DNA of 9,172 bases from an uncultured Oscillospiraceae bacterium (GTDB lineage Bacteria > Bacillota_A > Clostridia > Oscillospirales > Oscillospiraceae): contig CAJTTS010000117.1 of assembly GCA_910579155.1 (NCBI GenBank), forward strand, positions 1-9,172, given 5' to 3'. Below are positions 1 through 6,109 of the stretch, one piece after another. Numbering within the stretch: the stretch's first letter is position 1; each line of letters opens with the position of its first letter. A program made the translations under genes and the position numbers. The notes below the pieces were generated by a model. It was given only the letters and a program-made list of their open reading frames with translations, was not told the DNA's origin and made no database searches.

Positions 1-1
1 A

Positions 2-193
2 GGCTCCGAAAAGCCTTGTATTTGCGGTTTTCCTAATTTATATGGCCCTTATGTGAGCACGGTAGGACGAAATCGGCGCGCAATCGAACAGTATATCCGA
101 AATCAGCTACAAGAAGATATTTCAGCAGATCAAATGAGTATATCGGAGTACATCGACCCGTTTACGGGTAAGCCGGTAAAAGAAGGCAAGTAA
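2..193 (+). CDS. 3' end of an unrecognised protein gene (partial)
   Basis: An open frame runs from the left edge to a TAA at 191-193 and gives 63 C-terminal residues. I do not recognise the family. Visible features are a Cys-x-Cys-Gly cluster near the window edge (KPCICGF), a basic helix-like stretch with RNRRAIEQYIRNQL, and an acidic/polar tail ending EYIDPFTGKPVKEGK. It is the only likely plus-strand gene and it converges on the HipA-like remnant. Its GC content (about 44% by hand count over 1-180) is clearly lower than the uronate operon, which fits a separate origin, probably a mobile or accessory element. The real start lies outside the window. That this frame is coding rests on its length, natural-looking composition and clean stop; it could be chance, but I think it is real. 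Confidence 0.5.
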   Translation, partial: GSEKPCICGFPNLYGPYVSTVGRNRRAIEQYIRNQLQEDISADQMSISEYIDPFTGKPVKEGK

Positions 194-196
194 ATA

Positions 197-210
197 GCCC
201 CTTTAGGGGC
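197..210. repeat. Short hairpin just after the plus-strand stop codon
   Basis: GCCCC-TTTA-GGGGC forms a perfect five-base-pair stem with a four-base loop, starting four bases after the TAA of the partial plus-strand gene. Position and GC content suggest a transcription terminator for that gene, but no T-run follows, so it would be weak. Its right arm also takes part in the larger inverted repeat at 206-279, so the two structures compete. Confidence 0.45.
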
Positions 211-279
211 ATGCCCGGGAAATCTGCGCGATTGGCAGACTTTTCGACGAGCCTATAGGCTCTGCCCGGGACATGCCCC
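206..279. repeat. Long-range inverted repeat, 14/15 bp arms
   Basis: GGGGCATGCCCGGG at 206-219 is repeated in reverse complement as CCCGGGACATGCCCC at 265-279, with one extra base in the second arm. The arms enclose about 45 bases. These include a perfect 14-bp palindrome GAGCCTATAGGCTC at 249-262, so the whole could fold as a branched cruciform. This resembles recognition sites of DNA-processing enzymes more than a simple terminator. Confidence 0.6.
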
Positions 280-294
280 AAGGGGGCCTGTGCA

Positions 295-317
295 AACCAC
301 CGGCACGGCCGGTGGTT
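295..317. repeat. Perfect 10-bp stem hairpin with 3-base loop
   Basis: AACCACCGGC, loop ACG, GCCGGTGGTT: a perfect ten-base-pair stem with a minimal loop. It is followed by TATGATTGCGTTT rather than a T-run, so it is a poor intrinsic terminator on the plus strand. On the minus strand the flank after the stem (TGCACAGG) is not T-rich either. A DNA-level role such as a protein site or extruded hairpin is as likely as termination. Confidence 0.55.
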
Positions 318-431
318 ATGATTGCGTTTATGGAGTCTGCTTCTTCTTCCGGAGGCCTCTCGGTTTCGAGGTGGGCTTGCGTTCCACCCCGTTACGGAAG
401 TGGGTACGCTCAAACCTCTCAAAGAAAACCA

Positions 432-473
432 ATAATCCGAACCCATCCCCTATCGGAAAAAGGTTCGGATTAT
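432..473. repeat. Perfect 12-bp inverted repeat around an 18-base loop
   Basis: ATAATCCGAACC at 432-443 is exactly the reverse complement of GGTTCGGATTAT at 462-473, with 18 bases between. The arms can be extended outward (CCA/TGG) past a one-base bulge. The long loop and AT-containing arms differ from a terminator. The form is common at transfer-origin hairpins and recombinase sites, but I recognise no specific family. Confidence 0.6.
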
Positions 474-505
474 ATGGGTTTGGCTTGTCACTACGAAATC
501 ACTAT

Positions 506-540
506 TTTCGGAAAGCGTTGCGGCACAACGAATTCCGAAA
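506..540. repeat. Nested inverted repeat (possible oriT-type hairpin)
   Basis: TTTCGGAA (506-513) pairs with TTCCGAAA (533-540). Inside it CGTTG (516-520) pairs with CAACG (526-530) around the loop CGGCA, separated from the outer stem only by a two-by-two internal loop. The result is one long hairpin of 13 base pairs in two blocks. It lies about 40 bases beyond the stop of the HipA-like remnant, with no T-run. Relaxase recognition hairpins next to nic sites look like this, but no mobilisation gene is in the window to support it. Confidence 0.45.
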
Positions 541-581
541 GCTGAGAGAGCCATTCGGTGTGGCTTTTGGGTCGAGTCGGA

Positions 582-1196
582 CTACATTCCAAGTCTCGGA
601 CCATCAAACCGGTGTTTTCTGCTTTCCATAAGCTGTGCCATGCCGCAGTCGATAATTTGTTCCTTACGCTCCCGAATCATGACTTCGTAAAAATCCTGTT
701 GTACCGGAAGCAGCCCCGGCGTCTGCCGGATGAGCGCTCCGATCTGCTCCATATCAATCCTGGCGGAAATCCGTTCCAAAGCCTGGTTGCAATCCTCATT
801 CTGCAGCGACGCGATGAAGCGGGGGTATGATATCTTTGCTCCGCCATTCATAATCGCGGAGGTGGGATATTCGTAGATGCGCCGTTTGATCTCCCTTTCA
901 TCATCCAGCACGGCCTGCATTTCGTGGGCCCCAAGCTGCGGGTACAGACAGGAGCCGCAGTCATAAACTGGGGCGATCTCCGCTGCTTGGTTTTCCTCGT
1001 CTACCAGGATACCCCAGTTGCCATTGTGACGGTCAAAGTTTCCCAGCAGCGCGTCTGCGATGAACATATCCCAAAAGTGCGCCTTGAGCTGTCCGGCAGG
1101 GATAAGCGTCTGTTCCTCAATGGCCTGCAGGATATCGCGCAGGTCTGTGCCATAGCCGCTCTGTTCGCTGTTGATGCAGGCGTTTTTCATCAGATA
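582..1196 (-). pseudogene. HipA-like Ser/Thr kinase, C-terminal fragment (5' end lost)
   Basis: About 204 codons ending in TAG at 582-584 encode the C-terminal part of a HipA-domain (CtkA-type, PI3/4-kinase-like fold) protein kinase. The HRD-like catalytic motif GNFDRHNGNW is at fragment residues 52-61, and the DFG-like metal-binding motif VYDCGSCL follows about 26 residues later. The family is about 300 residues long, so roughly the first third, including the N-lobe and ATP-binding loop, is missing. Upstream of the YLMKNAC segment the same frame turns into low-quality sequence antisense in character to GH2 (runs of Thr, Trp and Arg), so the coding part starts at about 1196. HipA homologues are toxin kinases, often on mobile elements; here the protein should be inactive. 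The identity is well supported by the two motifs; the substrate is unknown. Confidence 0.75.
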
Positions 1197-2613
1197 GGCC
1201 CAGGCAAATGTCGGGGTGTTCGGCATGGAACCTGTCCAGCCAGGGCCCGTTGTCCTCCATCTTGCCGCCGTACCAGCCGAAGTAGTGGTTGTAGCTCTCC
1301 ACATCGGTGATCTTGTGCATGGGCCCATCGGTGGGGGTCATGGACAGGTGGGCGATGGTGGTCAACCGGGTGGGGTCCAACTCTTTTGCCAGCTTGTTCA
1401 GCTCGTGGTGGTTCTCTACCAGCTTGTCCGAGATGCCTCCAATCAAAATCTCATTGGAGATGCCCCAGAAGCAGATGGAGGGGTGGTTGTAATTCTGGAC
1501 AATCAGCTCTTTGAGTTGGGTGACGCAATTGTCGTGGGCGGCGGGGTCCTTGTTGAACACGCTGATGAAGGGGATCTCCGCCCAGACGATGAAACCCATC
1601 TGATCGCAGGCGTCATAGAAGTCCTGGGAGTGCTGGTAATGGGCCAGCCGGATGGTGTTAGCGCCCAGTTCCTTGATGATCCGAGCATCCTCGAAGTGGT
1701 CTTCTCGGGTGAGGGCGTTGCCCTGGTAGAGCTTGTCCTGGTGACGGCTCACACCCCGGAGCGGCGTCTCCACACCGTTGAGGATAAAACCCTTCTGGGG
1801 GTCACAGGAGAAGTCCCGCACACCCGCCTGGACCGTCACCTCGTCATACGCCTCGTTCCGGCGCTGGAGGGTGGCAGTGACAGTGTAAAGGTAGGGGGCG
1901 TCGATGCTCCAGCAGCGTGCATCGGGAATCGCAACAGTCACCTTGGTGTTGTCTGTGGGCCGGACGGCGGAAGCCACCTCGTACCCTTCGGCATCCCGGA
2001 TGGAGTACAGAACGGTGAAGTTCTCGTCTGGATCAGTCACCCAGCTCTCCAGCTCGAATTTCGCGCCGCCGCACCCGTCGCAGTGCCGAGGCGTCACCCG
2101 TAGGCCGGGGCCGCCATAGTAGTCCAGGTCAAAGTGGGTGGCGGACACACTGATAAGGTTTACTCCCCGGTACAGGCCGCCGTAGAAGGTGAAGTCGGCA
2201 GACTGGGGGTACACGCTGTCTTTGGGAGAGTTGTCACAGGCCACCGCCAACAGGTTCTCGCCGTCCTCTTTACACAGCTCGGTGACATCGGCCCGGAAAA
2301 TGGAATAGCCACCCTCGTGATAGACGGCCTTTTTGCCGTTGACGTACACCGTTGCCTGCTGGCCCGCCGCCAGCACCTCCACATAGACCCGCCCGCCGGG
2401 CAGGGGCTGTTTAGGGGTGGGAAAGGTCTTGGCGTACCAACACTTTCCCCGGTAATAGCAGCCGTTGCCATCCATGCCGTCTACCGCGTTCCAGGTGTGG
2501 GGCAGGTCCACGGTCATCCAGTCCTTTTTCCAATCCTCCGGCAGAGTATCCGGTAATCCGATGTCCTCACGGATAAATTTCCAACCCTGATTCAAATTGA
2601 TTACGTCGCGCAT
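1117..2613 (-). CDS. GH2 family beta-glycosidase, 3'-truncated and fused to out-of-frame HipA sequence (probable pseudogene)
   Basis: Glycoside hydrolase family 2 enzyme, either beta-glucuronidase or beta-galactosidase type. The N-terminal sugar-binding jelly roll (about 5-165, with LPHTWNAVDGMDG and the wYrk-like segment near 55-65) is followed by the Ig-like domain (about 170-275). The TIM barrel starts at LRGVSRHQDKLYQGNALTR (about 287-304). The acid/base Glu lies in WGISNEI (about 388). After CLGLS (about 470-474) the GH2 sequence stops exactly where SEYG with the nucleophile Glu is expected. About 24 residues read out of frame from the HipA fragment follow, then a stop. Full-length relatives are well over 550 residues. 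AGGAGG at 2621-2626 sits seven bases before the second ATG (2613) and only four before the first (2616), so I chose 2613. It is last in the uronate operon, 65 bases after the MATE gene. The product should be catalytically dead. Substrate specificity cannot be settled because the C-terminal specificity motif is gone. Confidence 0.85.
   Translation of the reverse strand: MRDVINLNQGWKFIREDIGLPDTLPEDWKKDWMTVDLPHTWNAVDGMDGNGCYYRGKCWYAKTFPTPKQPLPGGRVYVEVLAAGQQATVYVNGKKAVYHEGGYSIFRADVTELCKEDGENLLAVACDNSPKDSVYPQSADFTFYGGLYRGVNLISVSATHFDLDYYGGPGLRVTPRHCDGCGGAKFELESWVTDPDENFTVLYSIRDAEGYEVASAVRPTDNTKVTVAIPDARCWSIDAPYLYTVTATLQRRNEAYDEVTVQAGVRDFSCDPQKGFILNGVETPLRGVSRHQDKLYQGNALTREDHFEDARIIKELGANTIRLAHYQHSQDFYDACDQMGFIVWAEIPFISVFNKDPAAHDNCVTQLKELIVQNYNHPSICFWGISNEILIGGISDKLVENHHELNKLAKELDPTRLTTIAHLSMTPTDGPMHKITDVESYNHYFGWYGGKMEDNGPWLDRFHAEHPDICLGLSDEKRLHQQRTERLWHRPARYPAGH
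1189..1200. other. Rearrangement junction between GH2 and HipA-like genes
   Basis: On the minus strand, GH2 homology runs to the Ser codon at 1192-1194 and HipA-like homology is visible from the Tyr codon at 1194-1196 in another frame. The two genes therefore overlap by only a few bases, centred on the bases reading CTATCTGATG. This fits an illegitimate or short-homology deletion or insertion. It could also be a chimeric contig join, which the sequence alone cannot exclude. Confidence 0.75.
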
Positions 2614-2678
2614 CATGCTGCCTCCTAGTCAAAAAATTTCGTTCAGCACCCCTCATGACAAGCCGCAGAGGGGCGGAG

Positions 2679-4052
2679 TTATTTGCTGAGGGTGTCTGGT
2701 TTGGTTTTCAGAATTTTCGGGAACTGGGTAAAAAATACGATGCTCGTGATGGTAACCGCCAGCACGTCCGCCACCGGCTCCGCCAAAAAGACCGCAAACA
2801 CCTTGTCGTTCAAGAACAGCGGCAGAATAAAAATCATCGGAATGAGCAGGATGATTTTCCGCAACAGGGCAAGGAACAGGGATACCTTTGCCTGTCCCAA
2901 GGCCACGAAGGTCTGCTGGCAGGCAAACTGAATACCAATGAGGAAGAAGGCCGCCAAGTAAATGCGCAATGCCCAGGTGGTGATCTCCACCAGCTCCGGC
3001 TTGTTGTTGAACATACCCACGAATACCTGGGGAAAGAGCATGATGAGTCCCCACATACACACGGCATAAACCAGGCTGCTGACGATCAGGATGCGGAAAG
3101 CTTGCCGTACTCGGTCCATCTTACCCGCCCCGTAGTTGAAGCCAACGATGGGCTGAGTTCCCTGGGCCAGCCCCATGAATACCATGGAGAGAACCTGCAT
3201 GATGGAGGAACAGATGGTCGTGGCGCCCACCGCCGGGTCTCCGCCATATCGGTACAGGGAGGAGGTAAAGGATACGGTGACCAAGCTTTCTGTAGACTGC
3301 ATGATGAAGGGAGACACACCCAGCGACACGACCGGGAAAATGACCGAACGTTTCAGCCGGAAATAGCGAAGCTGGAGCTTTAACTTTGTTCGCTTACCCA
3401 GGAGGAACACCGCGACCCAAGCTGCGGACAAGCCTTGAGCGATGACAGTAGCCAGGGCCGCGCCCCGCACCCCCATATTCAGGCCGAAGATGAAGATAGG
3501 GTCCAAAACGATGTTCACCGCCGCTCCCACCAGGACGGTAGCCATGGAAATAGTGGAGAATCCCTGGATGGTGATGAAATTGTTCATGCCCAGGGCGATT
3601 TGGACGAAGATGCTGCCCCACAGGTAGATGCCCAGATAGCTGACGGCGTAGCCAATGGTATTTGGACTGGCACCGAACAGATAGAGCAGGGGTTCTTTTA
3701 TAAGCTGAAATAGAATGGTGGAGCTCACAGACAATAACAGCATGAGGGCGGCGCAGTTGCCCAGAATTTCGTTGGCCCCTTCCATATCACCATCACCCAT
3801 TGATATGGAGGCGCGGGAACCGCCTCCGATGCCCACCAGCGCCGCCATGGCGGAGATGAACATGATGATCGCAAAACACAGGCCCAAACCTGTGAGCGCG
3901 AGGTCACCCACCTCGGGGATGTGACCAATGTAGATGCGGTCCACGATGTTGTAAAGCACATTGACCAGTTGGGCGATGATGGCTGGAAAAGCCAGCCGGA
4001 CCACGAGCCGTCCCACGCTGTCATTGCCCAGGTCATTACTTCTTTTAGACAA
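2679..4052 (-). CDS. MATE family multidrug/cation efflux transporter
   Basis: Integral membrane antiporter of the multidrug and toxic compound extrusion family, which exports cationic drugs or metabolites using Na+ or H+. The 457 residues match the usual 440-480 and contain about 12 hydrophobic segments in two similar halves. Typical signatures are YNIVDRIYIGHIP near 34-46, the NIVLDPIFIFGLNMGVRGAA segment near 180-199 closing the first half, and GLAQGTQPIVGFNYGAG near 294-310 in the second. The start is TTG at 4050-4052, preceded by GGGAG at 4063-4067 with ten bases between; no in-frame ATG is close. It begins 20 bases after the yhcH stop, so it belongs to the same transcript. An exporter is unexpected among uronate catabolic genes. 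It may excrete a toxic sugar acid or an aglycone, or be unrelated. The family call is firm; the substrate is unknown. Confidence 0.9.
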   Translation of the reverse strand: MSKRSNDLGNDSVGRLVVRLAFPAIIAQLVNVLYNIVDRIYIGHIPEVGDLALTGLGLCFAIIMFISAMAALVGIGGGSRASISMGDGDMEGANEILGNCAALMLLLSVSSTILFQLIKEPLLYLFGASPNTIGYAVSYLGIYLWGSIFVQIALGMNNFITIQGFSTISMATVLVGAAVNIVLDPIFIFGLNMGVRGAALATVIAQGLSAAWVAVFLLGKRTKLKLQLRYFRLKRSVIFPVVSLGVSPFIMQSTESLVTVSFTSSLYRYGGDPAVGATTICSSIMQVLSMVFMGLAQGTQPIVGFNYGAGKMDRVRQAFRILIVSSLVYAVCMWGLIMLFPQVFVGMFNNKPELVEITTWALRIYLAAFFLIGIQFACQQTFVALGQAKVSLFLALLRKIILLIPMIFILPLFLNDKVFAVFLAEPVADVLAVTITSIVFFTQFPKILKTKPDTLSK

Positions 4053-4072
4053 AACGTAATCTCTCCCCTACA

Positions 4073-4549
4073 CTATGTTGAACAAAGCAGGCTTTGCTTT
4101 ATTTTTGCCACCGCTTTCCTGACGCTGCAGGGAGTGCCGGCCACACAGCCGGGGCGGTGGATGCTGTTGGAAAAGAAAATGCAGTAACCGCCGGGAGCAA
4201 CGTCAACAAAATTTTCGTCCTTCAAATCCTTATATATTACGATATCCTTATCCTGCATATCCCATTGTACGGTTTCACGTCCAGTATAAGGCTCATAGCC
4301 CATTCTCTCAATGCCAGATACGACATACTGGATATCTAAATAATCGTTGTGCCGTTCCGGATGACACTCCTCCGCAGGCTTGGTCGTAATATCTTGGACA
4401 TTCACGTACAGGTCCCGCCCTTGAAGCTCATAAGTCCCCGGTTCCATATTGGCAACATCACGGCTGGCGATCCATTCCAAAGCAGTTTGGATGGCCGCTG
4501 GGTATTGACAGGGGCAGCCTATCGCTAATGAGGAGGAAAAAATCATCAT
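4073..4549 (-). CDS. YhcH/YjgK/YiaL (DUF386) family protein, possible sugar-acid anomerase
   Basis: A 158-residue cytoplasmic cupin-like protein of the YhcH/YjgK/YiaL family, the usual length. The conserved block is clear: AEECHPERHNDYLDIQYVVSG (59-79), holding the putative metal-binding Glu/His residues, followed by the hydrophobic strand GGYCIFFSNSIHRPG (120-134) with the second conserved His (131). E. coli YhcH is known as the N-acetylneuraminate anomerase NanQ, and other members sit in sugar-acid operons. Here the neighbours suggest work on an uronate or its unsaturated derivative; that is inference. The first ATG (4549) overlaps the TGA of the upstream gene in the arrangement ATGA, and GGAGG at 4557-4561 lies seven bases before it, so translation is coupled to the lectin-like gene. 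An EbgC-like role as a glycosidase subunit is less likely but not excluded. Confidence 0.85.
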   Translation of the reverse strand: MMIFSSSLAIGCPCQYPAAIQTALEWIASRDVANMEPGTYELQGRDLYVNVQDITTKPAEECHPERHNDYLDIQYVVSGIERMGYEPYTGRETVQWDMQDKDIVIYKDLKDENFVDVAPGGYCIFFSNSIHRPGCVAGTPCSVRKAVAKIKQSLLCST

Positions 4550-5379
4550 TTACCATCCTCCAGCCCAGCATTCCTTCCGAACGCCTCAATTTGAGTGAGG
4601 GCAGGGAAAAGGGAAGGGTCATCCGCCTTGATCAGCTCCCCCACCTTCAGCCAGGTAATGCCTTTGCGCCGGATTGGGAACCTTTGAGGCTCGATACACT
4701 TATCCAGTTTTACAACCTCCGATGTACCGTCAGAGAAGGTCACCGTCCCCTGGGTCCACCAGCTGTCGTGGGGGAAGTCGGCCCGGGTGGTCAGCCGCAG
4801 CTCCTCCAGGTCCACCGGGCGTCCAAATTCCAGCGTGATTTCGGCGTCCGCCCGCTGGTCGATGCCCCAGGATTGGAAGGGCCAAGGGTAGTGGCAGGTG
4901 TTGGCCAGCACCCCGTCGATCACGTTCCGGGCTGCAAACAGCGGGGCGACGGGCCCCTTGGTCTCCGCGTTGGCGTGGACGTGTGGATAACAGCCCACGT
5001 CGTCTTGCTGATCCATCACATTTTTGGCAAGGTTGCGGTAGTTTTTGTCCTCCTCCGGGCGCGATCTCCGCATGGTGATATAGTGCTGCGCCCCGCTGAA
5101 GCTCCCGGAGCAATAGGATATGCGGTCCAGTTTCATGTATTCGTTGCGCTCAAAGGGAATGGCGTATTCCACCTGTTTCTGGGTAAGGAATACATACGCC
5201 TCGTCCATGGCCCCATCCACCCGAATGACGTAGAAAGCTGGAACCTCGTCGGTGGTAAAGATAATCTTGTCCCCCGGCTCATATTCTTTGGGGTACACCA
5301 ACAGGATTTCATTCTCGCCGCGTATCCAATATTCAATTTCTCCACGGGCGTTTTGCACGCCAATACTCAAATTTGCCAT
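4546..5379 (-). CDS. Cytoplasmic lectin-like protein with C-terminal F5/8 type C (discoidin)-like domain
   Basis: A 277-residue protein of unknown function. The N-terminal half (about 1-105) looks like an all-beta domain (alternating hydrophobic strands, GDKIIFTTDEVPAFYVIR, IPFERNEY). A linker follows with the conserved-looking NYRNLAKN (113-120) and YPHVHANAETKG (131-142). The C-terminal half (about 147-268) has the run AARNVIDG, WGIDQRADAEITLEFGRPVD, RADFPHDSWW, TVTFSDGT and ALTQIEAFG, which matches the discoidin/carbohydrate-binding galactose-binding fold. There is no signal peptide or transmembrane segment, so it should stay in the cytoplasm, unusual for a carbohydrate-binding module protein. 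I chose the ATG at 5377-5379 because AGGAG at 5388-5392 is eight bases upstream; the longer frame to 5409 would start inside the terminator hairpin. It lies 73 bases after dhuI and overlaps yhcH by four bases. A role with unsaturated uronates is inferred from context only. Confidence 0.75.
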   Translation of the reverse strand: MANLSIGVQNARGEIEYWIRGENEILLVYPKEYEPGDKIIFTTDEVPAFYVIRVDGAMDEAYVFLTQKQVEYAIPFERNEYMKLDRISYCSGSFSGAQHYITMRRSRPEEDKNYRNLAKNVMDQQDDVGCYPHVHANAETKGPVAPLFAARNVIDGVLANTCHYPWPFQSWGIDQRADAEITLEFGRPVDLEELRLTTRADFPHDSWWTQGTVTFSDGTSEVVKLDKCIEPQRFPIRRKGITWLKVGELIKADDPSLFPALTQIEAFGRNAGLEDGK

Positions 5380-5407
5380 TATCCCATCTCCTAACCGAAA
5401 TATATTC

Positions 5408-5441
5408 AAAATCCCCGATACCGTCCGATATCGGGGATTTT
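5408..5441 (-). terminator. Hairpin terminator or attenuator after the RpiB-like isomerase gene
   Basis: AAAATCCCCGATA at 5408-5420 is the exact reverse complement of TATCGGGGATTTT at 5429-5441, giving a 13-bp perfect stem with an eight-base loop. Read on the minus strand it begins 11 bases after the isomerase stop and ends in TTTT, a plausible but short-tailed intrinsic terminator; the A/T ends make it usable in both directions. The next start codon is only 29 bases further on, so it may attenuate rather than fully stop transcription. Confidence 0.75.
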
Positions 5442-5452
5442 GATTTGCGAGC

Positions 5453-6088
5453 TTACAGCAGTCCCTTCACAAAGTCCGCGATGGCCTGGTCCTTGCAGTT
5501 GGTAAAGAACAGCTCCTGAAAGCGCTCTCCCGCCACTGCGCCTTTCACCAGCTCCTGGTCAATGTCCTTCAGCCCGTCCACCAGGGGCCGCAGGGTCTTG
5601 GCCCGTACCTCGTCCAAAATTCGCTTGTTGCGCATCTCAGGCTCCAACCGTTCGGGGGGATAGCCCTGGCCGTGGCCGAATCCAAACAGCTTCTCAAAGA
5701 CGTACTCCAAATTCAGCTCGCCACCCCAGCCAAAGCCCTTGGCGAACGGCATGGCCACGGCGTTGCCGTCGTTGACATGGGCGAAGGTGTAGGCGTCCAC
5801 CGGATCCTCCACGTGGCCACAGATAACACCGGGGAAGCTGTTCATTGCCAGCATGGCGCCCTCTCCGGTGCCGCAGCCGGTGATCACGAAGTCCGCCGCC
5901 CCGCTGTTGAGCAGGATGGCCCCCAGGATGCCGCATTGGACATAGGTGAGCTGTGCCTTGTCGTCTGCGGCGTACATCCCGTAGTTGTCCACAGTGTGGC
6001 CCATGGGCTCCACCACTTTTTTCAATGCCGCCAGGATGATGCCGTTTTTAGCCGCTTGGCTGTTCTCATTGATGAGCGCGATTTTCAT
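5453..6088 (-). CDS. dhuI: RpiB/LacA/LacB-family isomerase, DhuI-like (DHU ketol-isomerase)
   Basis: A 211-residue sugar isomerase of the RpiB/LacAB family. The family core is visible: the N-terminal MKIALINENSQA strand-loop, ADFVITGCGTGEGAMLAMN (65-83) with the Cys at 72, and the substrate loop FAHVNDGNAV (102-111). Ordinary RpiB proteins are about 150 residues; this one has roughly 60 extra C-terminal residues, as in the streptococcal isomerase DhuI. DhuI converts 4-deoxy-L-threo-5-hexosulose uronate, the product of unsaturated glucuronyl hydrolase, to 3-deoxy-D-glycero-2,5-hexodiulosonate. The adjacent SDR and GH88 genes strongly support this rather than ribose or galactose 6-phosphate isomerisation. 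Two in-frame ATGs exist; GGGAG at 6097-6101 is eight bases from the second (6088) but only two from the first (6094), so I chose 6088. The family is certain; the DhuI assignment is by context and length. Confidence 0.85.
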   Translation of the reverse strand: MKIALINENSQAAKNGIILAALKKVVEPMGHTVDNYGMYAADDKAQLTYVQCGILGAILLNSGAADFVITGCGTGEGAMLAMNSFPGVICGHVEDPVDAYTFAHVNDGNAVAMPFAKGFGWGGELNLEYVFEKLFGFGHGQGYPPERLEPEMRNKRILDEVRAKTLRPLVDGLKDIDQELVKGAVAGERFQELFFTNCKDQAIADFVKGLL

Positions 6089-6109
6089 ACACATTACTCC
6101 CTTTTACAG

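Larger units (their letters stand above)
194..581. other. Structured non-coding region rich in inverted repeats
   Basis: I see no convincing gene in these 388 bases; the short frames here have unnatural composition and overlap the repeats. The stretch holds at least five separate inverted repeats, most of them perfect, listed individually. Such density is typical of transfer origins, replication or resolution sites, or the ends of mobile elements. It lies between the end of a plus-strand gene and the end of the minus-strand HipA-like remnant, so part of it could simply be convergent terminators. However, none of the hairpins is followed by a clear T-run. There is also an imperfect repeat of GAGTCGGAC and GTCTCGGAC at about 574-602. 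The function is inferred, not shown. Confidence 0.5.

Noticed and set aside
273..631. Short plus-strand frames in the repeat-rich region
   Set aside because: They cross several hairpins, overlap one another in different frames, have no good ribosome site and resemble no protein family.
1197..1328. Upstream extension of the HipA-like frame to the ATG at 1328
   Set aside because: These 44 codons read out of frame through GH2 coding sequence and have unnatural Thr/Trp/Arg-rich composition; the kinase homology starts only at about 1196.
1216..2103. Long plus-strand open frame (295 codons) opposite the GH2 gene
   Set aside because: It is Val/Gly-rich sequence antisense to clear GH2 domains and follows the GC-rich codon pattern of the opposite strand; it has no recognisable motif.
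2614..2678. Possible terminator between the MATE and GH2 genes (CCCCTC/GAGGGG followed later by a T6 run)
   Set aside because: The stem is only six bases with a 13-base loop, and the T-run lies about 12 bases beyond it, so it does not fit an intrinsic terminator.
4528..5394. Plus-strand frame (288 codons) opposite the lectin-like gene, with AGGAGG-like bases near its start
   Set aside because: The apparent ribosome site overlaps the start codon rather than preceding it properly, and the protein is an antisense shadow without family features.
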